A stretch of 64,000 nucleotides of DNA from Lysobacter sp. (GTDB taxonomy: Bacteria; Pseudomonadota; Gammaproteobacteria; Xanthomonadales; Xanthomonadaceae): the NCBI GenBank assembly GCA_013141175.1, contig JABFRN010000001.1, forward strand, positions 1,813,444 to 1,877,443, written 5' to 3'. This document shows, piece after piece, positions 57,362 to 64,000 of this stretch (position 1 is its first letter; the number at the start of each line of letters is the position of its first letter). The position numbers and the translations under genes were made by a program. The notes below the pieces were generated by a model that ran no database searches, had not been told where the DNA came from, and saw nothing but the letters and a program-made list of their open reading frames with translations.

Positions 57362-58321
57362 TCAGGATGCCGCCGGCGGGCGTGCCGGTCGCATCAGGCT
57401 GAGCACGATCGTCGCTGCGATGGTCGCCGCGACCACGCCCAACGACCACAGGATCGGGATCTTGTAGACATCGATCAGCAGCATCTTCGCGCCGATGAAC
57501 ATCAGCACCAGCGCCAGACCGTAAGGCAGCAGATGGAAGCGATCGGCCATGCCCGCCAGCAGGAAGAACATCGCGCGCAGGCCCAGCACCGCGAACACGT
57601 TCGAGGTCAGCACGATGAAGGGGTCGGCGGTGATCGCGAAGATCGCCGGGATCGAGTCCACCGCGAAGATCAGATCGGTCACGCCGATCAGCACGATCAC
57701 CACGAACAGCGGCGTGTACCAGCGCTTGCCGTCCTTCATCACGCTGAGCAGGTTGCCGTGATAGTCGGCGGTCAGCGGCAGGTGGCCGCGCATCCATTTC
57801 AGCACCGGATTCTTCTCCAGGTCCGGCGCCTTGCCTGCGGCGAGCATCATCTTGATGCCGGTCAGCAGCAGGAATGCGCCGAACACGTACAGGATCCAGT
57901 GGAATTTCGCGAGCAGGAACGCGCCGGCGAAGATCATGATCGCGCGCAGGACGATCGCGCCGAGCACGCCGATGATCAGCACTTTCTGGCGCTGTTCTTC
58001 CGGCACCGAAAAGAACGTGAACACCATCAGGAACACGAAGATGTTGTCGACCGCCAATGATTTCTCGACCAGATAGCCGGTGAGGAATTCCAGCGCGACG
58101 CGGTTGCCGACGACGTCGCCGGCCTGCTCGCCGATGTACCACCACAGCCCGGCGTTGAAGGCCAGCGCCAGACCGATCCAGCCGATGCTCCAGTACACCG
58201 CTTCCTTGAACGTCACCTTGTGCGGGCCGCCGTGGCGCATCAGCACCAGGTCGACCAGCAGGGCGACAACGACGAGCGCTGCGAACGCGCTCCACAACAA
58301 GGGACTACCGATAGTGGTCAT
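57362..58321 (-). CDS. TerC/Alx family membrane transporter (probable manganese exporter)
   Basis: 319 residues with nine transmembrane helices. Family marks: 'LVEKSLAVDNIFVFLMVF' and 'DLIFAVDSIPAIFAIT', whose acidic residues in the membrane are conserved. Alx and TerC proteins export Mn2+. A yybP-ykoY riboswitch in the 5' leader, with a terminator just before the start, supports a manganese role. GGAGAG lies before ATG 58321. Confidence 0.93.
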   Translation of the reverse strand: MTTIGSPLLWSAFAALVVVALLVDLVLMRHGGPHKVTFKEAVYWSIGWIGLALAFNAGLWWYIGEQAGDVVGNRVALEFLTGYLVEKSLAVDNIFVFLMVFTFFSVPEEQRQKVLIIGVLGAIVLRAIMIFAGAFLLAKFHWILYVFGAFLLLTGIKMMLAAGKAPDLEKNPVLKWMRGHLPLTADYHGNLLSVMKDGKRWYTPLFVVIVLIGVTDLIFAVDSIPAIFAITADPFIVLTSNVFAVLGLRAMFFLLAGMADRFHLLPYGLALVLMFIGAKMLLIDVYKIPILWSLGVVAATIAATIVLSLMRPARPPAAS

Positions 58322-58340
58322 GCATCACTCTCCAGTCGGA

Positions 58341-58371
58341 AACGAAAACGCCCAACCGCGAGGCTGGGCGT
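58341..58371 (-). terminator. Regulated terminator in the terC leader
   Basis: Minus-strand ACGCCCAGCC-TCGC-GGTTGGGCGT (10 bp, one G-U pair) followed by TTTCGTTT. It lies between the riboswitch aptamer and the terC ribosome binding site, so Mn2+ binding can decide between termination and read-through. Confidence 0.8.
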
Positions 58372-58429
58372 CTGTTTCTGACCGGGCATGGTGGACCATG
58401 CGGTCGGACGGGACGGACCTTCGCCAAGC

Positions 58430-58552
58430 GGCGAAGGTCTCGCTCGCAGCCGCTGGCAATGGATCCGCCGTTTGCGACTGCCGCCGGGCCGGAGCCGGGA
58501 AGACCCGAACTCGTAATGACGACCGCGACGAATGGGAGCTACTCCCCTTCAG
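58430..58552 (-). promoter_or_regulatory. yybP-ykoY manganese riboswitch aptamer
   Basis: On the minus strand the leader holds the conserved blocks in order: GGGGAGTAGC (58538-58547), GTCATTACGAG in the middle, and GCGAGCGAGACCTTCGCC at the 3' end (58430-58447). The 3' block also forms a 10-bp hairpin GACCTTCGCC-GCTT-GGCGAAGGTC (58416-58439), probably the alternative pairing that controls the terminator. This is the yybP-ykoY class, which senses Mn2+. TTGACA at 58584-58589 is a likely -35. Confidence 0.88.
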
Positions 58553-58608
58553 AACGGGCGATGCTCCGTGAAAGCCAAGGGCCTGTCAATCGCCACTACA
58601 ATACGAAC

Positions 58609-59793
58609 ATGAACGAAAACAACACCCAGACCAGCCTTCCGCAGATCCATCTCAAGAACAGCTGGACCTCCCGGCATCCGTGGATTTTCCAGAAACTGGT
58701 CGAGAAGCCCGTGCAGCGCCCGAAGCCGGGCAGTCTGGTCGATGTGATCGGCAACGACGGCGTCTGGACCGCGCGCGGCTTCTACAACGGCCATTCGCGG
58801 ATCTCGCTGCGCCTGTTGGAGCGCGATCCGGATATCGCGGTCGATGCGGCGTGGTTCTCGCGCAAGATCGCCGAGGCGGTGAGCCTGCGTCGCGATGTGC
58901 TGAAGCTGGATGCGGTGAGCAACGCCTGGCGCGTGGTGCACAGCGAGGGCGACGGCTTGAGCGGGCTGGTCGTGGATCGCTACGACGATCTGCTGGTCGT
59001 CGAATACTTCAGTGCCGGCATGTTCCGCTACCGCGAATGGATCTACGCCGCGCTGCGCGAACAGTTCCCCGGCTGCCGCTTCCATGCCTTCGCCGACGAG
59101 CATGTGCAGAAGCAGGAAAGCTTCGACTTTCGCGGTTCGGAGCCCGCAGCGCCGGCGATCATCACCGAATACGGCATCAAGTTCCGCGCCGATCCCGCCG
59201 GTGCGCACAAGACCGGCTTCTTCGCCGACCAGCGCGAGAACCGCGAATGGTTGTCGCACCAGTGCGCCGGCAAACGCGTCCTCGATCTGTGCTGCAACAC
59301 CGGCGGTTTCGGGGTCTATGCCGCCGCGCGCGGCGCGACGGAAGTGGTCGGCATCGACATCGACGATGCGGTGCTGGAGATCGCCAAGGCCAACGGCAAA
59401 TTGAACCATGTCCGCCCGCGTTTCGTGCAGGCCGACATCTTCCCCTGGCTGCGTGATGCGGCGAACAGCGGCGAACAGTTCGATGTCGTCATTCTCGATC
59501 CGGCGAAGATGACCCGCGACCGCGAACAGGTGATTCCGGCGCTGAAGAAATACCTCGACATGAACAAGCTGGCGATGGGCGTCGTGAAGCCCGGCGGCCT
59601 GTTCGCGACGTTCTCGTGCACCGGTCTGGTCAGCGAGGAACAGTTCCTCGACGCGATACGCCGCGCTGCTTACTACGCAGGCCGGACCGTGCAGGTGCTG
59701 AAAGTCGCCGGCGCCGGCGCCGACCATCCGTGGCTGACCGATGTGCAGGAAAGCCGCTATCTGAAGGCGGTGTTTTGCCGCGTGGTGGACTGA
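58609..59793 (+). CDS. Class I rRNA methyltransferase, RlmI-like (PUA plus SAM domain)
   Basis: 394 residues. An N-terminal PUA domain ('GSLVDVIGNDGVWTARGFYN') and a central domain ('HSEGDGLSGLVVDRYDD') are followed by a Rossmann methyltransferase with 'VLDLCCNTGGFGVYAAARGA' and the 'VILDPAKMTRD' motif of 5-methylcytosine RNA methyltransferases (RlmI type, 23S C1962). An additional 'FSCTGLVSEEQF' loop supplies the catalytic Cys. Divergent from the manganese riboswitch. Confidence 0.9.
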   Translation: MNENNTQTSLPQIHLKNSWTSRHPWIFQKLVEKPVQRPKPGSLVDVIGNDGVWTARGFYNGHSRISLRLLERDPDIAVDAAWFSRKIAEAVSLRRDVLKLDAVSNAWRVVHSEGDGLSGLVVDRYDDLLVVEYFSAGMFRYREWIYAALREQFPGCRFHAFADEHVQKQESFDFRGSEPAAPAIITEYGIKFRADPAGAHKTGFFADQRENREWLSHQCAGKRVLDLCCNTGGFGVYAAARGATEVVGIDIDDAVLEIAKANGKLNHVRPRFVQADIFPWLRDAANSGEQFDVVILDPAKMTRDREQVIPALKKYLDMNKLAMGVVKPGGLFATFSCTGLVSEEQFLDAIRRAAYYAGRTVQVLKVAGAGADHPWLTDVQESRYLKAVFCRVVD

Positions 59794-59808
59794 GCGGCAC
59801 GCAAGCGG

Positions 59809-60504
59809 TCAATCCCCACCACATCCGCCGCCACAGCCGTCGCCTCCACCGTCACCGCCATCCCCACCGCCGCTGTCGCCGAAACCATCGGTGGTGCCGT
59901 CGAACGACGAGTCGCGCATGTCGGTGGCGCACTGCGAACCGCAGCCACCGCCACCGCTGTCGTTCCTGTCGCGCAGGCCGTGACAATCCAGCGAATAGCG
60001 ATAGCCATCGGCCAGCCCGAGTTTCGCGTCCAGCCCGAACAGCAGCGGCAGTCGTGCCGGGTTGCGCGGGTCGATGCCTTCGAGCTTGCAGGCATGCCAC
60101 CAGACCCGGCGCAAACCGACATTGCGGTCGTAGTTCCGCGACAGCACCACCGCTGGCGTGTGATGCAGGAACTTGCCGAATGCCTGGCGGCAGAAGCGGT
60201 CGTAGTTGCGGGTGTAGAGGATGAATTCGTGCCACAGCTCGTCGGCGGCCTGCGAGGGCATCGACACCGGTTTGCAGCCGCCGAGCAGATAGGCGGCGAA
60301 GAAATCGCGCAGCGCACGGTTGATGAACAGGTAGTGCTCCGGGGCGATGTCCGGGCGTTTCTTGCGTAGTTTGTCGTACAGACCCGGCGGCAGCGGCGTC
60401 TCGCGGAGGTAGCGCAGGCGTTGCGCGCGCCGTTGCCGGGACCAGAATGCCAACGTGCCCAGCGCACCGGCGAAGACCAACAGACCCGTTCCGATCGAAG
60501 CCAT
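59809..60504 (-). CDS. GRDP-like protein with glycine/cysteine-rich tail
   Basis: 231 residues: an N-terminal transmembrane helix (about 3-22), a soluble domain with 'DELWHEFILYTRNYDRFCR' and 'FLHHTP' as in glycine-rich-domain-containing (GRDP-like) proteins, then a tail that is almost only Gly, Asp, Ser and Cys (ends GGGDGCGGGCGGD). A similar low-complexity tail occurs in bacterial TIGR04222-type proteins. AAGGGA eight bases before ATG 60504 decides the start. Function unknown. Confidence 0.7.
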   Translation of the reverse strand: MASIGTGLLVFAGALGTLAFWSRQRRAQRLRYLRETPLPPGLYDKLRKKRPDIAPEHYLFINRALRDFFAAYLLGGCKPVSMPSQAADELWHEFILYTRNYDRFCRQAFGKFLHHTPAVVLSRNYDRNVGLRRVWWHACKLEGIDPRNPARLPLLFGLDAKLGLADGYRYSLDCHGLRDRNDSGGGGCGSQCATDMRDSSFDGTTDGFGDSGGGDGGDGGGDGCGGGCGGD

Positions 60505-60613
60505 CCAGTGGTTCCCTTGGGAAGTCGCGATCACGCTAGCGCCGCAAGATGACAGTTCAATGACGCTGGTCATGGGAGCGTCATATCGGCGTCATCCCAA
60601 CGGGCGTGGCGGG

Positions 60614-60619
60614 TACACT
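60614..60619 (+). promoter_or_regulatory. Candidate -10 box for a leaderless rmuC transcript
   Basis: TACACT lies six bases before the rmuC ATG with no Shine-Dalgarno between, as at uvrD. Confidence 0.4.
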
Positions 60620-60625
60620 GACGCC

Positions 60626-62014
60626 ATGCCCGATACCGATCTCCTGCTGATCCTGTTGCTGGTCGCGACCGCGATCGTTCTTGTCCTGCTCATCATCCTG
60701 CTGCTGCGAAAACCCGACGCCGCACTCGATCGCCTGCGTGGGCGGGTCGAGGAAGCGCTGCGCGAGGAGCAGCGCGCGGGGCGCGGTGAACTGCGCCAGC
60801 AACTGGACAGTCTCGCGCTGGCGCAGGCGCAGCGGATCGAGGGCTTCGGCCGCAGTCTGGCCGATCTGACCCTGCGCACCGACGCGCGACTGGACGAACT
60901 GCGCGCCGCGCTGAACGACGATGCACAGAAAGCCCGCAGCGAACTGGCCGGCGGGCAGAAACAGTTCGCCGATGGCCTCGGCGCGCAGCTGCGTGAACTC
61001 ACCGACCGCAACGAACAGCGGTTCACCGAACTGCGCGTCACCCTCGAACAGAAACTGGGCGAGCTGCAGCGCGGCAACGAAGCCAAGCTCGAGCAGATGC
61101 GCGCGACCGTCGACGAGAAACTGCAGTCGACGCTGGAAACGCGACTCACCGAAAGCTTCGGCAATGTCGCGCAGATGCTGGTGCAGGTGCATCAGGGGCT
61201 GGGCGACATGAACAAACTCGCGTCGGATGTCGGTGGCCTGCAGCGGGTGCTGAACAACGTGAAATCGCGCGGCATCTTCGGCGAAGTGCAGCTGGCCGCG
61301 CTGCTGGAGCAGGTGTTCGCGCCGGACCAGTACGCGGCCAACGTGAAGACCGTGCCCGGCAGCGATGCCAGCGTCGAATTCGCGGTGCGGTTTCCCGGCT
61401 CCGAGCGCGATGCGCCGGTGTGGCTGCCGATCGACGCCAAATTCCCGCGCGAAGATTACGAACGCCTGCTGGATGCGCAGGAACTGGGCGACGTGGACGC
61501 CGCACGGCTGGCCGGCGACGCGCTGGAGCGCCAGGTGCGCAAGCAGGCGCGCGAGATCCACGACAAATACGTGTCGCCGCCGCACACCACCGAGTTCGCG
61601 ATCCTGTTCCTGCCGACCGAAGGCCTGTACGCGGAAGTCCTGCGTCGCCCCGGGCTGGTCGAAGCGCTGCAGCGCGACCAGCGCATCGCGGTGGCCGGCC
61701 CGACCACGCTGCTGGCGCTGATGACCAGCTTCCAGATGGGTTTCCGCACGCTCGCGATCCAGGAACGTTCCAGCGAAGTGTGGCGCACGCTGGGCGCGGT
61801 GAAGACCGAGTTCGCGAAGTTCGGCACGGTGCTGGACGGCGTCAAGAAGAAACTGGACGAAGCCAGCAACAAGATCGAGGAAACCAGCGTGCGTTCGCGC
61901 GCCCTCGGCCGCAAGCTGCGTGAAGTGGAAGCGCTGCCTGCGGGCGAAGCGCAGAAACTGCTGGGCGATGTCTCAGCGGACGCCTTGGCCGATGACAGTG
62001 TTGACGATGGTTGA
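60626..62014 (+). CDS. rmuC: DNA recombination protein RmuC
   Basis: 462 residues. An N-terminal membrane anchor (5-27) is followed by a long coiled coil (about 35-210) and the RmuC nuclease-like domain: 'RGIFGEVQLAALLEQV', 'VWLPIDAKFPREDYERL', 'TEFAILFLPTEGLYAEVL'. RmuC limits inversions at short inverted repeats, possibly by cleaving DNA secondary structures. That role is notable in a window so rich in inverted repeats, though the link is only suggestive. Confidence 0.95.
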   Translation: MPDTDLLLILLLVATAIVLVLLIILLLRKPDAALDRLRGRVEEALREEQRAGRGELRQQLDSLALAQAQRIEGFGRSLADLTLRTDARLDELRAALNDDAQKARSELAGGQKQFADGLGAQLRELTDRNEQRFTELRVTLEQKLGELQRGNEAKLEQMRATVDEKLQSTLETRLTESFGNVAQMLVQVHQGLGDMNKLASDVGGLQRVLNNVKSRGIFGEVQLAALLEQVFAPDQYAANVKTVPGSDASVEFAVRFPGSERDAPVWLPIDAKFPREDYERLLDAQELGDVDAARLAGDALERQVRKQAREIHDKYVSPPHTTEFAILFLPTEGLYAEVLRRPGLVEALQRDQRIAVAGPTTLLALMTSFQMGFRTLAIQERSSEVWRTLGAVKTEFAKFGTVLDGVKKKLDEASNKIEETSVRSRALGRKLREVEALPAGEAQKLLGDVSADALADDSVDDG

Positions 62015-62079
62015 AAAACCGCGGGTGTTCATACGTGCGGGACGAACGGATGGCCCGCAATGTCGGGCCAGGGCCCGAC

Positions 62080-63162
62080 CTACGGCGACCCGGGAATCAC
62101 CGGAATCGCATTGATCGGCACGGTCGGGTTGTCGTCGCCGTTGTCCAGATAGTCCGGCAGCGATTCGTCTGTTTCGTTCTTGCTCCCGCCGAAGATCTGG
62201 TATTGCCGGCGCTGCATCCATGCGTCGCGCACCAGAGCGTAGTCGTCGGTCGCGCCTTCGCGCATCCGGTCCACGGCAAGCAACTGGGTGCGCACGTCGA
62301 CCAGCTGCAGACCCTGCAGGAAGACGCGGAGCTTGTCTTCCTCGATCGAGCGGATCGGCGACAACGGCGAATCGCCGGCCATGCCGAGCGCGTCGCGGAT
62401 GGTGCGCGGGCCGAACAGCGGCAGTTCGACGTAGCGCGATTTCTTCCAGCCCCAGACGCCGAGCGTCTGCCCGAAATCCTCGCTCTTGTTCGGGAGATTC
62501 GCCGAAGAGGCGGGGTCGAACACGCCGCCGATGCCGAGGGTGCTGTTGAGCAGGAATCGCCCCAGCGCCTGTCCGGCCTGCTTGGGCTTGCCCTGCAGCA
62601 GCGCATTGAGCGCGCTCACCGGCTGGCTGAGGTTGTTGAAGAAATTGCCGACGCCCAGCCGCACCGGACGCGGCGTCACCTTCACGTACACGCTCGCCAG
62701 GGGTTTGGCGATGCGTCGATCGACGACCTCGTTGAAACGGTGCACGCGGCGGTTGAGCTTTTCCAGCGGGTCGTAACTCACCGGTTGCGCTGCGGGCGCA
62801 GGCAGGGTCGGGTCGGCGATCGGGTCGTACTCCTCGGGAACTTCGCCGTTGCCGTAGATCGCGGCGAAATCCTGTTCGGCTGCGGTCGGTGCCTGCGCGG
62901 CCGGTTCCGGGATTGCGGCGACTTCTGCGATGGTGCCCGCATCGTCGCCAACGCTCATCGCCTCGGTTGCGGACGCGGCGGCTCCCGCATCGTCAGGCGA
63001 TGGCCCGATGTCGGTGTTGGCGATGCCAGCGTCCGTGGCCGGTGCTTCGACGACGGTCGTCGACGGCGGTGCGTCTTGCGAAGCAGCCCTGTGCGCGCAG
63101 CCGCTGGCGAGCAGCGCGGCGAGGACAAAAGCGGCCCGGGGGAGGAGGCGCGAAGTCGTCAT
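62080..63162 (-). CDS. mlaA: Phospholipid asymmetry lipoprotein MlaA (VacJ)
   Basis: 360 residues. The lipobox is ASGC (Cys22). An Ala/Asp/Pro-rich linker of about 105 residues precedes the MlaA domain ('YDPLEKLNRRVHRFNE', 'FFNNLSQPVSALNALLQG', 'STLGIGGVFDPAS'). It is longer than E. coli MlaA because of this linker and a C-terminal extension. It removes misplaced phospholipid from the outer membrane outer leaflet and passes it to MlaC. It follows mlaB by 51 bases. Confidence 0.95.
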   Translation of the reverse strand: MTTSRLLPRAAFVLAALLASGCAHRAASQDAPPSTTVVEAPATDAGIANTDIGPSPDDAGAAASATEAMSVGDDAGTIAEVAAIPEPAAQAPTAAEQDFAAIYGNGEVPEEYDPIADPTLPAPAAQPVSYDPLEKLNRRVHRFNEVVDRRIAKPLASVYVKVTPRPVRLGVGNFFNNLSQPVSALNALLQGKPKQAGQALGRFLLNSTLGIGGVFDPASSANLPNKSEDFGQTLGVWGWKKSRYVELPLFGPRTIRDALGMAGDSPLSPIRSIEEDKLRVFLQGLQLVDVRTQLLAVDRMREGATDDYALVRDAWMQRRQYQIFGGSKNETDESLPDYLDNGDDNPTVPINAIPVIPGSP

Positions 63163-63213
63163 GGGTCGAGTGTAGCCGTTGCGATAGCGGTAGGTCGTGG
63201 GCCGGAAGTCGCG

Positions 63214-63501
63214 TCAATCGCGGACGAAGGCGAGGCCATGACCGAGCCGATAGGCCGCACGCAACTCCGCGAAACCATCCGGGCGGCCTTCGATTTCGAC
63301 CGGACCGCAGCGCGCCGCGAGCAGGGAAACCAAGGCCAGGCCGGCGCTGTCGATGGAAGCGACGGCGCCCAGATCGAAGCGCCGCACGCCCTTCAGGTCG
63401 TCGGGAATCCGCGGCCAGAGGGCGGCGATGGCGTCGCGGTGCAGCGGTCCCTCGAAACGCAGTGTTTCGTCGGCACGCACGATGTTGCAGTGGGTGCTCA
63501 C
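63214..63501 (-). CDS. mlaB: STAS-domain protein MlaB
   Basis: 95 residues starting at GTG 63501, which overlaps the mlaC stop (GTGA). The STAS fold has the 'VRRFDLGAVASIDSAGLALV' motif, with the Ser/Thr region that in MlaB contacts the MlaF ATPase. It is cytoplasmic and required for MlaFEDB transporter activity. No ATG gives a full domain. Confidence 0.9.
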   Translation of the reverse strand: MSTHCNIVRADETLRFEGPLHRDAIAALWPRIPDDLKGVRRFDLGAVASIDSAGLALVSLLAARCGPVEIEGRPDGFAELRAAYRLGHGLAFVRD

Positions 63502-64000
63502 TCGCCCGCGTCCGCCTTGATCTGACCGTTGCGCAGTTCGGTGGCGACCTGGCGGATGGTCTTGCGCTGCAGTTCGGCGTCGAACTGGTTGCGGAAGGTC
63601 TGCACGTAGGACACGCCTTCGACCATCACATCGAACACCTTCCACTGCGTGCCGGTCTTGCGCATCAGATAGTCCACCGGAATGGCCGCGCCGCCCTGGC
63701 GCAGGAATTCGCTGGACACTTTCACGCCCAATCCGCGCGGCAGCGGGGTTTCGGATTTCACCCGCACCCGCAGTTGGGTGTTGAAGTCGAGCAGCGACGA
63801 GCCGTAACGCTGCATCAGATTGTCGGCCAGCGCATCGGCGAACAGTTTTACGTCCTCGTCCGAGGCGCCGCGACCGTGGCGGCCCAGCACCTGGCGCGCG
63901 GCGTAGTCGCGATCGAACATCGCATTGAATTCGGTGCTGATGAACTGGCGCAGCACGGCCCGATTCTTGCTGAATTCGGCGCGGCGCTTCTCCAGCGTGC
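63498..64000 (-). CDS. mlaC: Periplasmic phospholipid shuttle MlaC (5' part outside window)
   Basis: About 167 C-terminal residues are present; the frame is open to the window edge and the signal peptide is missing. 'VDYLMRKTGTQWKVFDVMVEGVS' and 'RNQFDAELQRKTIRQVATELR' are typical of MlaC. It ferries lipid between MlaA and the inner-membrane MlaFEDB complex. mlaFED would lie just beyond 64000. Confidence 0.92.
   Translation of the reverse strand, partial: TLEKRRAEFSKNRAVLRQFISTEFNAMFDRDYAARQVLGRHGRGASDEDVKLFADALADNLMQRYGSSLLDFNTQLRVRVKSETPLPRGLGVKVSSEFLRQGGAAIPVDYLMRKTGTQWKVFDVMVEGVSYVQTFRNQFDAELQRKTIRQVATELRNGQIKADAGE

Overview
The window is a GC-rich, densely packed gammaproteobacterial chromosome segment, most likely from the Xanthomonadaceae (Lysobacter/Luteimonas/Stenotrophomonas-like). 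The evidence is an effector with a Xanthomonas-type type IV secretion signal domain (XVIPCD) beside a lipoprotein, an sRNA with C-rich loops directly downstream of polA (the position of Xanthomonas sX13 and enterobacterial Spot 42), a split bioB-bioF-x-bioH-bioC cluster, likely leaderless starts, and dispersed GTAGGGTGGG-type palindromes. The genus cannot be fixed from sequence alone. No integrase, transposase, prophage, rRNA, CRISPR or conventional tRNA gene was seen.

Layout. 1-5.3 kb: a DUF1176 fragment, adenine deaminase, a repeat-rich spacer and a membrane TPR protein with ten 129-bp tandem repeats. 5.3-15.3 kb: DUF885 protein, Coa1-like protein, dipeptidyl peptidase IV, GST, YqhA, uvrD, hemF and DUF421. 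15.4-19.2 kb: sX13/Spot 42-position sRNA, polA, DUF2782 lipoprotein. 19.2-24.5 kb: comF and the biotin genes. 24.7-32.4 kb: small membrane protein, SnoaL-like, YdcF-like and threonine dehydratase-like genes, a Tyr/Gly-rich lipoprotein, a candidate sigma-54-driven structured sRNA, mnmG and a beta-propeller lipoprotein. 32.6-34.7 kb: candidate T4SS effector/immunity pair. 34.7-40.3 kb: zapE, hydrolase, extracellular nuclease, cytochrome c, fnr, DUF1877.

40.35-46.99 kb holds the most striking system: an RNA repair and Ro60 ribonucleoprotein locus. RtcR (CARF-type sensor plus sigma-54 activator) is divergent from an operon with a near-perfect -24/-12 promoter, in the order rsr (Ro60 homologue), Y RNA-like RNA 1, a small membrane protein, Y RNA-like RNA 2, Y RNA-like RNA 3, rtcB, rtcA, intrinsic terminator. 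The three RNAs share a terminal helix and an internal loop with GCGA-AUGC on the 5' side and UUGUCGC (or a close variant) on the 3' side. RNAs 1 and 2 carry circularly permuted tRNA mimics, while RNA 3 keeps the T-arm but has lost the D-arm. RtcB (3'-phosphate ligase), RtcA (3'-phosphate cyclase) and Rsr would act on damaged RNA sensed through RtcR.

47-64 kb: deoC-deoB-deoD nucleoside catabolism, TonB-domain protein, Kef-type antiporter, M28 peptidase, DUF2238, an orphan TrbM-domain protein, rhomboid protease, a TerC/Alx-type transporter under a yybP-ykoY manganese riboswitch with terminator, an RlmI-like methyltransferase, rmuC, and the mlaC-mlaB-mlaA end of the outer-membrane lipid asymmetry operon, cut by the window edge.
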